This document shows positions 9,107 through 19,437 of a stretch of 64,000 nucleotides of DNA, piece by piece. The translations under genes were made by a program, and so were the position numbers. The stretch's first letter is position 1; each line of letters starts with the position of its first letter. The DNA is from an uncultured Paraburkholderia sp. GTDB lineage: Bacteria; Pseudomonadota; Gammaproteobacteria; Burkholderiales; Burkholderiaceae. The notes beneath the pieces are model-generated. The model saw only the letters and a program-made list of their open reading frames with translations, ran no database searches and had not been told where the DNA came from. Where the stretch lies: contig CALNWN010000008.1 of NCBI GenBank assembly GCA_940746715.1, positions 62,001-126,000 of the forward strand, written 5' to 3'.

Positions 9107-10623
9107 TCAACCCGCACGGCCATACTTGTCGTCGAACCGGACGATGTCGTCCTCGCCCAGATAGGCACCGGACTGCACTTCGATAATCTGAAACGGAACA
9201 CACCCAGGGTTCTCAAGACGATGACGAACACCGAGTGGGATATACGTCGACTCGTTTTCCCCAAGCAGGAATTTTTCTTCGCCGCGCGTGACGAGCGCGG
9301 TGCCGCTCACGACGACCCAATGCTCCGCGCGGTGGTGATGCATCTGCAGAGACAGGCGTGCGCCCGGCATCACGACTATTCGCTTCACCTGGAAACGGTC
9401 GCCGTGATCGATCGAATCGTAAAAGCCCCACGGACGACGCACTTTTCTGTGCGCCTCCGCTTCCGGCGATTTTTCCGCCTTGATACGCGAGACGAGACCT
9501 TTGATGTCCTGCACATGCGAGCGGTCGGCCACCAGCACCGCATCGTCTGTTTCGACGACGATCAGGTCCTGGGTCCCGACACATGCGAGCAAGCGGCCAC
9601 CTTACGAGCGCGCATAGGTCGCCGTCGCACCTTCGAACAGCACGCGTCCGCTCGATGCATTGCCGCACTCGTCCTTTTCCATTGCCTGCCACACGGCGTC
9701 CCATGAGCCGAGGTCGGACCATCCCGCCTGAAGCGGCACGACGATGCCCGCGAATTGCGATTCAGGCTTGCCGATATGCTCCATCACGGCGTAATCGATC
9801 GAATCCGAGGGCGATTGCAGGAACGCTTCGGCGTCCGGAACGACACAGCCGTCAGTCAACTTCGCGCCTTCGTATGCTCGCACGCAGGCATCGTGGATTT
9901 GCGGCTGGAATTGCTTGATGACCGCGAGCCACACGGAGGCCCGCACGACGAACATGCCGCTATTCCACCAGTAATTGCCGGATTCGACATATTGCGCCGC
10001 GAGTTCGGGCGCCGGCTTCTCGACAAAGCGTTCGATACGATGCGCGCCATCGTTCAACGCAGCGCCGAGGCGGATGTAGCCGAAACCAGTGTCCGCACCG
10101 GTAGGCGGAACGCCGAGGGTGGCGATCGCACCTGCGTCCGCATAGGCTGCTGCAATTGCTATCGCCTTGTGAAGAGCCTTGAGGTTCGCTATCGCGTGGT
10201 CGGCGGGCATCGCGACCAGAATGACGTCCTCGCCCCCGGACGCCGCGGTGAGCGCAGCAAGCGTCAGCGCGGGAGCCGTGTCTCGCGGCGCCCCGGCTCG
10301 ACGACGATGCGCGCGTTCACACCGCTCTCGCGCGCCTGTTCGTAAGTCGCGAAGTAATGTTCCGCGCCGCATACGATCACCGGTTCGGGCGCTACCTTCC
10401 ACAGAGGACTGAAGTTGTCCATGCGCCCCATGGTGGCTTGCAGCAGCGTCCTGTCGCCGATCACGTCGATCAGCTGCTTCGGAAACTGTTCGCGCGAAAC
10501 GGACCATAGACGCGTGCCGGAGCCGCCTGCGAGAATCACCTGGGCGAGTGTGCGGCATTCCTGCGACGCTTCGTTTTGAGCCTCGACGTGCGTCCCGTTA
10601 GCGGGTGCAAATACTTTATCCAT
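9107..10623 (-). pseudogene. manC: Mannose-1-phosphate guanylyltransferase / mannose-6-phosphate isomerase, broken twice
   Basis: Bifunctional GDP-mannose enzyme in three pieces. The N-terminus (ATG 10623, AGGAG 9 bases upstream) shows the pyrophosphorylase motif GGSGTRLWSVSREQFPKQL. A frameshift near 10280-10300 moves the rest (DVILVAMPADHAI, FVEKPAPELAAQYVESGNYW, GWSDLGSWDAVW) to another frame. TAA at 9602-9604 then interrupts that frame just before the isomerase cupin domain. The cupin domain ([36 protein letters not shown]) is otherwise complete to its TGA at 9107. The enzyme feeds GDP-mannose into the polysaccharide. With two lesions it is unlikely to work unless another manC exists elsewhere. 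Confidence 0.88.
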
Positions 10624-11221
10624 TCTTATAGCTCCTGAGCATGCAAGCCGGACAGCAATTAATCGCATAAGCGCCGACGAAATAGGCTCAACGTCGGCAC
10701 TGCTCCGGTCTCACATGTGATCAATGACGGGATGTGGGCATCAACGGGCTCGGCGAGCCGCTCTGTCCGCGCAAAGCTAGGAATGTGTCCCGGGTCTCTC
10801 GCCGCTCGGAGGGAAAAAACGGCACACATATCGGCGTGGCGCCAGAATGCAGATGCCACTGAAGCATTACTCGATGTGATCAATCATAGTCACCTCACGC
10901 TGCACCACAGCAACGGTGGCGCGTTCAGTTGAGGTTTTGGCCAGCCTCGTGGCATCACCGTGCGCAGCCGCGCAGATGACCGTCCTTATTGGCCTGGAGT
11001 GTGCGCTACCGCGTGGAAATCAGTGCCTATACGTGGTACCTTCGTGTAGTCGCTTCGCGCAGCACCTTCATGGCAGTGCGAACTTCCTTCGTCCAAACGT
11101 AGGACCCCGATCCTGTTCAGGCGTGCCGCCGGTCGGCGCGCCGCCTCTCCAACCAGGTTGTGTTCGCACGTAATGGCACTGTCATTGCAAGCTATGCGCC
11201 ATTTGTTTTTCGGGAGTCGCA
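10624..11221. promoter_or_regulatory. Divergent intergenic region of the polysaccharide cluster
   Basis: These 598 bp separate manC (leftward) from the wzy-like gene (rightward) and hold no convincing gene. Two copies of the 11-mer ATGTGATCAAT occur at 10715-10725 and 10874-10884 in the same orientation, 159 bp apart. The first copy overlaps the perfect palindrome TCACATGTGA (10711-10720). These are candidate regulator-binding sites for the two divergent transcription units. I found no clear JUMPstart/ops element. Confidence 0.4.
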
Positions 11222-12467
11222 ATGGCTTACATTTCGCTACTTGCGCTGTTTCTCACGGTCACGAATTTCGTGCCTGTCAGCGCGGTCGGCTTCGTGCCGA
11301 TGTGTACTCGTGGCGTTTTTTCGGTCGGCGCTATCCGGCGTTCATTACGCCGTTGACGGCGTTGACGGTCCTTATCGTCGTCTCCACGCTGCTCTACGAT
11401 CCGAAATCGTTCGCCGAATTCGACTTCTATCGGCGTGACGGTAACTTCTTCATTTCGTATGCTCCCATTTTTGCCGGTTGTCTGTACGTCCATCGCCTCG
11501 ATCTGAACAAAGTACTTCGCGCGTTCTTCATCTTTGCGGTCGGCATCAACATTCCGCCCTACGCTGTCTACATCGTCAGCACGGGGCTGCTCGGGATCTT
11601 CACCAATCCGGACAACAGCTTCGGCAGTTACTTCATTGCCCGTAATGCCGCTGGTGGGTTCTTCGCCATGCTGTTCTGCCTGGGCGTGAGATGTGTTATC
11701 TGCAGAAGCGCAGCAGACTGGTGCTCGCACTGCTGGCGATGAACGCGCTCATGCTGTTCTCCACGTACAGCCGGGGCTCGCTGCTGGGCGCGGCCGCCGT
11801 CCTACCGTACCTCTATTTCGGCCGCAAGCGCTGGCTCCTCGCCACGCTGATGGGCGTCCTGATAGTCGGCTCTCTTGCGATGTCGGTCTACCATACCGAC
11901 CCAACCGTCGACTACATGGGCTACCCGTTCAACATCCACAATCAGGATGCCAAGGTGGCCAATCTCAACATTCGCTACGAATGGCTATGGCCGCGCGCGC
12001 TGACCTATTTCGAGCAAAGCCCGATTGTTGGCCTCGGCTTCGGTTCATTCGACGACCATATCGGCCGTGTCACCTCCTACTTCCACCTGTTCGGTGCGCC
12101 GTCGGAGATTCTGGTCGATCATAGCGATTCGCACGCTCACAACTCGTACCTGAACTTCCTCGCCGAAACAGGCGTGATTGGCCTTTTCCTCGTGCTGAGC
12201 TTTTTCTGGAAGCTTGTGGAGTGGAGCAAACTCGGCGCGGCCGCCGGCGCGCTGGTGGGAGGCGGCCAGAACTTCGCGGCATTCCGCTTTGTCGAGATCT
12301 CTTCCGTCTGCCTGCTGGTCATGGCGGCAACAGAGCATCGCCTCGTGTCGCCCTCCAACGTTCTGATCCTCTCGCTTGTCATCTCGCTGCTGCTGGCCTC
12401 GCAATCCGCCAATGCGATCTTCGCGGAATTCCATCGACGGAACTCGTTGATTCGCTCGCGCGTCTAA
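11222..12467 (+). pseudogene. O-antigen ligase / Wzy-type polymerase family membrane protein, two frameshifts
   Basis: Three frames together give a protein of about 415 residues with some ten membrane helices. The start is MAYISLLALFLTVTNFVPVS (ATG 11222). A frameshift near 11305 leads to SWRFFGRRYPAFITPLTALT and following helices. A second shift near 11690 leads to RLVLALLAMNALMLFSTYSR. The Wzy_C signature region is visible: TYSRGSLLGAAAVLPY, YFEQSPIVGLGFGSFDDHI, then SHAHNSYLNFLAETGVIG. Proteins of this family polymerise repeat units or ligate O-antigen in the periplasm; the locus context favours polymerase. The extracytoplasmic loop and C-terminus are intact, but no single frame encodes the protein. 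Confidence 0.82.
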
Positions 12468-12543
12468 CCGACAGCACGCTCACTTCGTTACGCCGGCACG
12501 CGAGTGTCCCGGTGTAACGAACCCAACAAGAACGAGGAACCCT

Positions 12544-13180
12544 ATGTGGACTCTATTCACCAATATAGGCGATGCGGCTGTCACCTTACCCGTGGCGGCT
12601 GTCTGCGCCTGCTGGATTGCACTATTCGACGTCAGGCTGGCCTGCCGCTGGGCCGCAATGCTCGCTGACCGGCATCGCCCTTGTCGGCGCGAGCAAGGTC
12701 TTCTACGCCGGCTGGGGCATATCGTTTCCAGCGTCCGATTTCCGCATGATCAGCGGCCACGCCATGCTGTCCACCTCCGTCTGGATGGTGGCCCTCGCAT
12801 TGCAACTGAAATGGTGGCGACTGCCGGCGTTTCCGGGCATCGTGGCAGGCCTCGGCATCGGCGCACTGACCGGTGTGTCGCGTTTGATGGATCTTTCGCA
12901 TTCCGTGCCGGAAGTGGTCACGGGCTGGATCCTTGGCGCGCTCGTCGCCGTGCTGTTTCTGCGAAAGGCACTTACAGCGGAATTCGAACGCGCGCGGCCC
13001 GCATGGTCGGCCGCCAGTTTTCTGTGCGTGTGCGTGCTCGCGTATGGGCATCAGGCACCGCTTCAGCGGCTCATTGAAACGCGTTCACCGCAACTGCATA
13101 ACCATGCTCATTCGGTCGTGGCCTTTGCAGGGCGCGTTAGATACCGCATTCAGTCCTACAAGGGCACGCTCGCGAGGTGA
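12544..13180 (+). pseudogene. PAP2-family (lipid phosphatase-like) membrane protein, frameshifted
   Basis: The N-terminus MWTLFTNIGDAAVTLPVAAV (ATG 12544) and the rest (LTGIALVGASKVFYAGWGIS from about 12660) lie in different frames, with the shift near 12640. Phosphatase motifs are partly recognisable: FRMISGHAML (SGH) and GVSRLMDLSHSVPEV, where the usual final Asp of the third motif is Glu. It could act on undecaprenyl pyrophosphate released by polysaccharide polymerisation, which would suit its place next to wzy (76-bp gap). Its 3' end overlaps the end of the convergent glycosyltransferase gene by 25 bp. Confidence 0.72.
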
Positions 13181-14345
13181 CGTTTCTCCTCCGCGGTGCG
13201 CTCCCGTACGAGATAAGGACGAAGCTGTTCGATCGAGCTGCGCAAAAGCCGCGCGTCGATGAAGTCCGTCAATGCCGTCTTGAAGTTCTCGGTCGAAAAT
13301 CGTTCGGCGTTCTGGCGGCAATTCACCGGATCGAATAATGGCGCATTGCGCTCGAAGCGCGTCACGGCCTCCAGCAAGGACTCCGCTGTCTGCTCGCCGA
13401 AGAAGACGCCCTTAGGCTGCTAGAGAGGCAGGCCGATAACGGACTCCAGCGCGCCTCCCCTGCCAAATGCAATCACCGGCGTGCCGCACGCCTGCGCCTC
13501 GACGACGGAAATCCCGAAGTCCTCTTCCGCCGCAAAAACGAATGCGCGGGCGCGGCGCAAGTGGTCGACCAGCACCTCGAGAGGCTGGTGGCCGAGTATG
13601 GTCACATTCGGTCCTGCAAGGGCCTTTATGCGCTTCATTTCCGGGCCGTCGCCGATCACCACGAGCCTGCGCTCAGGCGTCTGCGAAAAGGCCCGCACGA
13701 TCAGATCGATGCGCTTATAAGGCACCATTCGCGAGGCAGTCACGTAGAAATTCTCTTTCTGCGTGCACATGACCATGTTATCGAGGTCCACCGGCGGATA
13801 GATGACCGTGGCATCACGCTGATTATGCCTTCTTGATTCGCCGCGCGATGAAATGCGAATTCGCCAGCAGATGATCAACGCCGTTCGCCGAGCGCAAATC
13901 CCAGCCGCGGATATAGTGCAGCAGCGCGCGCCATGATCGACTTCAGGCCCTTGTTCAGGTGCGATTCGCGCAAGTACTGGTGTTGCAAATCCCACGCATA
14001 GCGGATAGGCGAATGCACATAGCTGATATGAATCTGGTTAGGCCCTGTCAGCACGCCTTTGGCCACCGCGTGCGAGCTCGAAATGACGAGGTCGTAGGCA
14101 GACAGATCCAGCTGCTCGATCGCAATCGGCATCAGCGGAAGATAGGCGCGGTAGCGCTTGCACGCAAACGGCATCTTCTGGATGAACGATGTGTTGACGG
14201 GCTTGCCTTTCACGCAATCGCGGTCTTCGAGAAAGTCGACAATCGAAAAGATGTCCGCTTTCGGAAAGCACTCGATGATGCTCTTCAATACCTTTTCCGC
14301 GCCGCCCGAAACTACCAGCCAATCGTGAACAATAGCGACTTTCAC
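13156..14345 (-). pseudogene. Glycosyltransferase family 4 (group 1), frameshifted and with an in-frame stop
   Basis: The N-terminus MKVAIVHDWLVVSGGAEKVL (ATG 14345) runs through a GT-B acceptor domain (ISSSHAVAKGVLTGPNQIHI, HSPIRYAWDLQHQYL). It then loses frame near 13890. Another frame switch near 13830 recovers RDATVIYPPVDLD. The nucleotide-sugar domain follows (YVTASRMVPYKRIDLIVRAF, AEEDFGISVVEAQACGTPVI). TAG at 13420-13422 stops this frame after ESVIGLPL. The same frame continues with QPKGVFFGEQTAESLLEAV to the true end at 13156. At least three lesions are present. Its sugar specificity is unknown; it would have added one residue to the lipid-linked repeat unit. Confidence 0.82.
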
Positions 14346-14416
14346 TTCTACCTCCCTCTGAGATTACGCACCGGACGCTTCTTCTTTGCGGGCAATCCGG
14401 TTCACTCGTCCTGGTT

Positions 14417-15730
14417 TCACTCGTCCTTCGCGCCCGCCTGAGCTCTCGCGCCCCACGCAAAGCCCAGCATGCCGGCGGCACGTCGCGCGCCCGGCACGAG
14501 TCCGACCAGTTCAAGCCGGACCATGATGACCATCAGGATCACGGCGAGCGCCGCTTCGCCGGCTACGCGGGCCATTGCCATGCCCATCGCTCCAAAGCGC
14601 GGTGCAAGAATCAGCGCCGCGGCGAGGTTGAAGACCCCGGAAGCGAGTCCGTCGAACGCCAGCAGGCGGTCTTTCTTGCGCGGAACGATTACATAAAACG
14701 CCACGAATTCGTTGAACGCGACGAATGGGAACATCCATGCGAAGCATTGAAGGATGCGGGCGGCGGGCTCGAATTCCGCGCCAAGAATCAGTGGCAGGAC
14801 GAAAGGCGACAACGTCAGTGCGCCGCAAAATACGAGCAATCCGTAGCCGAGCAGAAGCGCTGCGCCGCGCCGGGTGGTGGCATGCGCACCCTCCTTGTCG
14901 CCGTGCGCGAGCTGTCGCGAAATAGTCGGCACGAACACTTGCGACGCCGGTCCCATCAGGCTCAGCGCGATCGTGGCAAAACGCTCGGCCGCGCCGAAAT
15001 AGCCGACCTGCGCGGGCGTCGACAACAGCGTAAGCAAGTAGGTGGAAGACGCCGTCAGGACCACCGAACCCGACGAGTAGCAGAAGAGCATCGTGGAGTT
15101 GCGGATGAGCGGCAATACGCCATCGAATTTGAGCCGCGGCAGTCCCAGTTGCGATGTGGTGATGCCATACGAAATGATCGACGACGCGACACCCGCAATC
15201 AGCAGGCTCGCCAGCACCCACACTGAGTCGGCCGGTACTCTCACGAGACTCAGTACCAGAACGAGACTCACGGCAAAGCCGAACACCTCGATCATGATCG
15301 GCGTGCGAAAACGCTGCCGGCCTTGAAACAGCCAGCCGAGGTTCATCGCGGAGACAATGCCGAGCAGTGTGGCCAGTACACCGATAAGCGGCCGCTCCGA
15401 CAATGTCGGTGAGCAGAAGGTCGCAATCAGACCGATCGATCCGCCGAGAACAGCGAGTACGAGCCGCGCACTCACATGCAATGAATAGATCGCATTGCAC
15501 TCCTTCGCCGAATGCGCCTTCGCGACTTCGCGCATGCCGACAAACACGAAGCCGTAGCTCACGAGCATCCAGATGACGTTCATGAGCGACATCGACGCGA
15601 GCACACGCCCGTACTCGGCAACACCGAGAATTCTTCCGTAAAACGGCACCACGATGATGAGGTACACGTACCTCATCAGATATCTGCCGTAAACAAACGC
15701 AATGACGCTTGCGCTGTCTCGTCTTTCCAT
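14417..15730 (-). CDS. Wzx-type flippase, polysaccharide biosynthesis (MOP superfamily)
   Basis: 437 residues, intact. It starts at ATG 15730 (GGAG 7 bases upstream), in preference to longer in-frame starts. About 12 to 14 membrane helices are evident. Recognisable segments are GRYLMRYVYLIIVVPFYGRI (helix 1), NLGWLFQGRQRFRTPIMIEV, LLSTPAQVGYFGAAERFATI and MGPASQVFVPTISRQLA. It would flip the undecaprenyl-linked repeat unit across the inner membrane for Wzy. It lies 28 bp downstream of the GT2 gene, in the same operon. Confidence 0.87.
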   Translation of the reverse strand: MERRDSASVIAFVYGRYLMRYVYLIIVVPFYGRILGVAEYGRVLASMSLMNVIWMLVSYGFVFVGMREVAKAHSAKECNAIYSLHVSARLVLAVLGGSIGLIATFCSPTLSERPLIGVLATLLGIVSAMNLGWLFQGRQRFRTPIMIEVFGFAVSLVLVLSLVRVPADSVWVLASLLIAGVASSIISYGITTSQLGLPRLKFDGVLPLIRNSTMLFCYSSGSVVLTASSTYLLTLLSTPAQVGYFGAAERFATIALSLMGPASQVFVPTISRQLAHGDKEGAHATTRRGAALLLGYGLLVFCGALTLSPFVLPLILGAEFEPAARILQCFAWMFPFVAFNEFVAFYVIVPRKKDRLLAFDGLASGVFNLAAALILAPRFGAMGMAMARVAGEAALAVILMVIMVRLELVGLVPGARRAAGMLGFAWGARAQAGAKDE

Positions 15731-15758
15731 TCCGTTCTCCAAAAGCGTCCTCCCGACC

Positions 15759-16769
15759 TTAACGCTGTGCCACGCGTCGGCGAGCAAACGGGTTCGATAT
15801 GTAGCGAACCACAAAGTCAGAAAGCGGCGAGTACGGCACGAGGCACAAGCCGGAAAGTACCAAGGTCCCGAATTTTTTCTTCACGCTCCAGAACGGATTC
15901 GCCAGGATCGCGTGAAAATAGCCGAGCGAGTCGTGCATCATCCAGCGCCACCGATGAGCGAGCGTGACGCGATAGACGCTCGAGCAGAAGATCGCCTTCT
16001 CATGGCCGAAATCATGGAATGTCGGTGACAGCTCGATGCCCAGACGCGACTTCGCGATATTGCGCAGGATCGCCCAGCGCATACCGAGCGCCTTGGGCGC
16101 TTTGGATATCTGCTCGGAGTTCGCAAACGACACGGTGCCGCCATCCGCGTTATGCACGCGATAGCCCCCGAGCGATTTGCGCAGGGTGGCCACGGGACCA
16201 ACCAACGCGGCACCGTAGATCGCGAAGAAGTCGGCGCCGTAGCGATTGATTCCCGGCGCAGGCACGGGAAAAACCTGCTTCAGCGCGCTCACCCGATAGG
16301 CATTGCCCGATGCGGGCGGCGACGGATACAGCCAGCCCGCCTGCAATAGTTCTCCGCAGTTGGCGGGCGGTTCGGTATTCGGCACGTAAGCACCTGTCGG
16401 TTGTCCACTGGCGTCCATTACGTCGAGCCGGAACTGCACTTTTGCCCATGCGCCGCTCGAAAAGACCTGCATGACTTCGGATACGGCACTCGGATACAAA
16501 ATGTCGTCCGAATCGAGCAGAATTGCGTACTCCGTTTGAGGCGCGCTGATCGCATGGTTGTAGGCGGACACCTGCCCGCCGTTTTCCTGGAAGATCGCTG
16601 TCACGCGGCCGCCGTACTGCTCGATGATGGCGCGCGAGCCGTCCGTCGAACCATCGTCGAGCACGAGGACCTGCGTGCCCGGATAGTCCTGGTCGAGCGC
16701 GGAATCGATCGCGGCCACTAGATAGCGCTCGTAGTTGTAGTTGCAAATGACAACTGTGACCTGGTTCAT
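15759..16769 (-). CDS. Glycosyltransferase family 2
   Basis: 336 residues, intact, starting MNQVTVVICNYNYERYLVAA. The GT-A fold is clear: nucleotide-binding VLDDGSTDGSRAIIEQYGGR, then the metal-binding LLDSDDI around residues 87-93, and an acceptor region with GINRYGADFFAIYGAALVG. The C-terminal third (about 240-336) is hydrophobic and basic and may touch the membrane. It adds a sugar to the growing repeat unit on the cytoplasmic face; donor and linkage cannot be read from sequence. The flippase gene follows after 28 bp. Confidence 0.85.
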   Translation of the reverse strand: MNQVTVVICNYNYERYLVAAIDSALDQDYPGTQVLVLDDGSTDGSRAIIEQYGGRVTAIFQENGGQVSAYNHAISAPQTEYAILLDSDDILYPSAVSEVMQVFSSGAWAKVQFRLDVMDASGQPTGAYVPNTEPPANCGELLQAGWLYPSPPASGNAYRVSALKQVFPVPAPGINRYGADFFAIYGAALVGPVATLRKSLGGYRVHNADGGTVSFANSEQISKAPKALGMRWAILRNIAKSRLGIELSPTFHDFGHEKAIFCSSVYRVTLAHRWRWMMHDSLGYFHAILANPFWSVKKKFGTLVLSGLCLVPYSPLSDFVVRYISNPFARRRVAQR

Positions 16770-16810
16770 GGCATTCGACGCTATCTGAGGTATTCGGTGA
16801 ATCGGAGTTG

Positions 16811-18271
16811 CTACGCAAGCGAACGGACTGCGATATAAGCGAGGTGGGTCGGCGGATCGTTTCCTGCGCCGTTGACCCGCTCGGGCACCTTGAAGCCCAA
16901 TTGCAGACCGTCGGTACTCCAGGTGATCGTCATCGCGTCAGGTGCACTTACCGTGCCTGTCAACGCGTCTATGAACTCAATTTTTACTTCGCGCGACGCG
17001 GGACGCTTCAGGCCCGCCACAGTCACCGTTCGCCAGCCCGGCGACGCATTCCCCTGAAGCACGATGTCGTCGCCGGAGCACAATCCGCTGCCTGATGCAC
17101 CTGGACCAAATTTCAACGGATTCGACAAACTTGCCAGCGGGCCCGAAACAGTCTGATGAAGCACAACTAGGCTTCTGCCCGATACGTTGTAGGTCCGTAC
17201 GGGCGGGCCGCGATGAGTCAGACGAAAAGGCTCGTAGCCGTCCCAGTGATAGATCATCGAGACGTATTTATTCCGATCGTCCCAGTTGTGATCCAGCGCC
17301 CATACCGCGAAATCGAAAAAGTACTCGGGCAGGTAATGCGGATCCTTCATGTACGCATCGCCGATTTCGGTTTGCCAGATGCCTCTCGCCGGCCCGTTCT
17401 TCACGTACCGCTGATACAGTTCGTTGAGGTCGCTGACACCGAGGTAGTGCGTGTCGAGATAGTCGACCCAGTCCAGCATCCGTTCGTTCGAAGCCGGACT
17501 TCTATACTCGAGCCACTTGCAGTAATTCAACAGGCCGCCCTGATCCGGCCAGCCGCCGTAGACGACATAGGCTTTGTACTTGCGAATGATGCGGGCTGCA
17601 AGCAAGTGTATTCGCTCCACGTAGTCCTGCATCGCACGGTCGTACGGTCTCGCGTATCTGTCGTCCTTGCTGAAATTCGGACCGTGCCAGAAGGTTGCCT
17701 GCTGCGCGCCGCCCGACAATTTTCCGGCCGCCTCATTCCAGATCTGGAAGTAGCGCAGATTGAACGGCGGTGCGGAGTACTTGCGCACGGCTGCCTCCAC
17801 GTAGCGGGTCCACGCGCGCACATCCACCGGCGCGGAATTGCTGTCGCCCGGCACCATGGCATTCCACGGCGCCGTATAACCCAGGATCAACAGCGACTTG
17901 ATGCCATTGCGGTTATTCAGAAGCAGTGCTGACGGAAGATCGTTGTCGAACTGCGACCCCGTCTTGTCGACACGAATGATTTCTTTCGGCAAGTCCGGCT
18001 GACCCGGGCCTATCGAATCGCGGCCCCAGCTAATGCCCATTTGCCGCCACATTTCGACATCGCGGCTGGCTCCCGCCCAACCGTTTGCGCCGATCAGGTC
18101 CGTGATCCTGCGATCGCCGGTGCTGCGCCCTTGCGGCGCCGCGTTCACCGACGGCGAAGTTTTGCCGTACACAAGCGGTACCGCGGCGCCCACGAGAGCC
18201 GCAAGGGTTTGCAACGCCCGACGCCTGCCGGCACTCTCCCGAATGCGATACATAGGCCTGCCCACCGACAT
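16811..18271 (-). CDS. Secreted clan-A glycoside hydrolase (GH39/PslG-like) of the polysaccharide cluster
   Basis: 486 residues, intact. The N-terminus (RESAGRRRALQTLAALVGAA) is a signal peptide with an Arg-rich n-region. A (beta/alpha)8 barrel follows. The acid/base is probably Glu in LRYFQIWNEAAGKL. The nucleophile is probably Glu in RGIWQTEIGDAYM. A C-terminal beta-rich domain (from about residue 395) ends in TTHLAYIAVRSLA. Enzymes such as PslG trim or release nascent exopolysaccharide in the periplasm, and the operon position suits this. ATG 18271 lies 3 bp after the upstream glycosyltransferase stop. Confidence 0.78.
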   Translation of the reverse strand: MSVGRPMYRIRESAGRRRALQTLAALVGAAVPLVYGKTSPSVNAAPQGRSTGDRRITDLIGANGWAGASRDVEMWRQMGISWGRDSIGPGQPDLPKEIIRVDKTGSQFDNDLPSALLLNNRNGIKSLLILGYTAPWNAMVPGDSNSAPVDVRAWTRYVEAAVRKYSAPPFNLRYFQIWNEAAGKLSGGAQQATFWHGPNFSKDDRYARPYDRAMQDYVERIHLLAARIIRKYKAYVVYGGWPDQGGLLNYCKWLEYRSPASNERMLDWVDYLDTHYLGVSDLNELYQRYVKNGPARGIWQTEIGDAYMKDPHYLPEYFFDFAVWALDHNWDDRNKYVSMIYHWDGYEPFRLTHRGPPVRTYNVSGRSLVVLHQTVSGPLASLSNPLKFGPGASGSGLCSGDDIVLQGNASPGWRTVTVAGLKRPASREVKIEFIDALTGTVSAPDAMTITWSTDGLQLGFKVPERVNGAGNDPPTHLAYIAVRSLA

Positions 18272-18274
18272 GCG

Positions 18275-19391
18275 CTAGCCCACCGACGCGCTGGCCGGCA
18301 CGCCTGAGAGCCGGACGCCCGCCTGCTCCTTGAGAATCTCCAGCACCGCTTGCGCCGTCATGTCCCAGCGGAATTCGCGGGCACGCGCGTATCCCAGTGC
18401 CTTGTAGCGTTGCCGGAGCGCATCGTCCGTCATCATGAGTGAGATCTTTGCTGCAATGTCGTCTGCCGATGTAGCGTCGCAATACAGCGCGGCTTCCCCA
18501 CACACCTCAGGTATCGACGTCCGCGACGAAGCAACCACCGGACAGCCGCAGTACATGGCCTCGAGCGGCGGCAATCCAAACCCTTCGTAGAGCGACGGAA
18601 ACACCAGACATCCGGCGTTTTCATAGAGTGCTTTCAATTCGCCGTCAGTCACGAAACCGGCCCACACCACTTTTTCCGACTGCGGCTTTTCTTCAGCGAG
18701 TTCGCTGTTGAAAATGCGCGTGTTCTTGCCGCCCACCACGACGAACTTCACATGGTCGAGATGTCCGAGCTTTTCTATTGCTTCGAGCACGCGTTGCAGG
18801 TTCTTGCGGGGATCGAGGCTGCCGACCACCACGCAATAAGCGTCCTTGACGAGGCTCAACCGTTCCAATACCGCCGGTTCGGAGGTGACCCGATCGAGAT
18901 GATCCGCAGCGGGATGCACCACCGCCACGCGCGACTCGTCGATCTTCAGGTGATGGCAGATGCGCGATCTGGAGAACTTCGACACGGTAAGAATCAGCGG
19001 CTCCATTCGCGGCAGCACGAAAAAACACAGGCGGTACCACAACACGAATTTCTTCGAGAATCCGCCGGGCACGTCGTACACCGCCATGTCGTGAACCATG
19101 ACCACCTGGCGGCGTTTCAGGAGCGGGTTCGTGTTGCACAGATTTACAAGCCTCACGCCTCTCGCGGCAATGGGCAACGTGATCTGTTCCCACAGCGTGC
19201 CGCGCAGCCATGGAAAGCGCCGTTGCCATTTCAACCCCGCGCCTGGCTCCCGCGCATTGCGCGGGACGTATATTTCCATTTGCTCGCCTGCGGGGAACCC
19301 GCATTTGCATCGCTCTCGTCAATTCATACGCGACTCGCTGCACACCCGTGACCAGCTGTGAAGTGAATTTCCCGTTGATTGCAAACGCCAT
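18275..19391 (-). pseudogene. Glycosyltransferase family 4, frameshifted near the N-terminus
   Basis: The start MAFAINGKFTSQLVTGVQRV (ATG 19391) is in one frame. The body, from about MEIYVPRNAREPG (near 19279), is in another, so one indel lies near 19285-19310. The rest reads as a complete GT-B enzyme: LVNLCNTNPLLKRRQVVMVH, SKFSRSRICHHLKIDESRVA, VVVGSLDPRKNLQRVLEAIE, and the donor site YEGFGLPPLEAMYCGCPVVA. A shorter product from an internal start would lack the first Rossmann strand. It is in the same operon as the hydrolase gene. Confidence 0.82.
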
Positions 19392-19437
19392 CAGCTTTTC
19401 CGTTTTGCGAATTCATCGAACCACGGTGACAACCCGC

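Noticed and set aside
10916..11173. An 85-codon frame in the manC-wzy intergenic region
   Set aside because: No ribosome-binding site, no recognisable motif, and composition like the flanking non-coding sequence.
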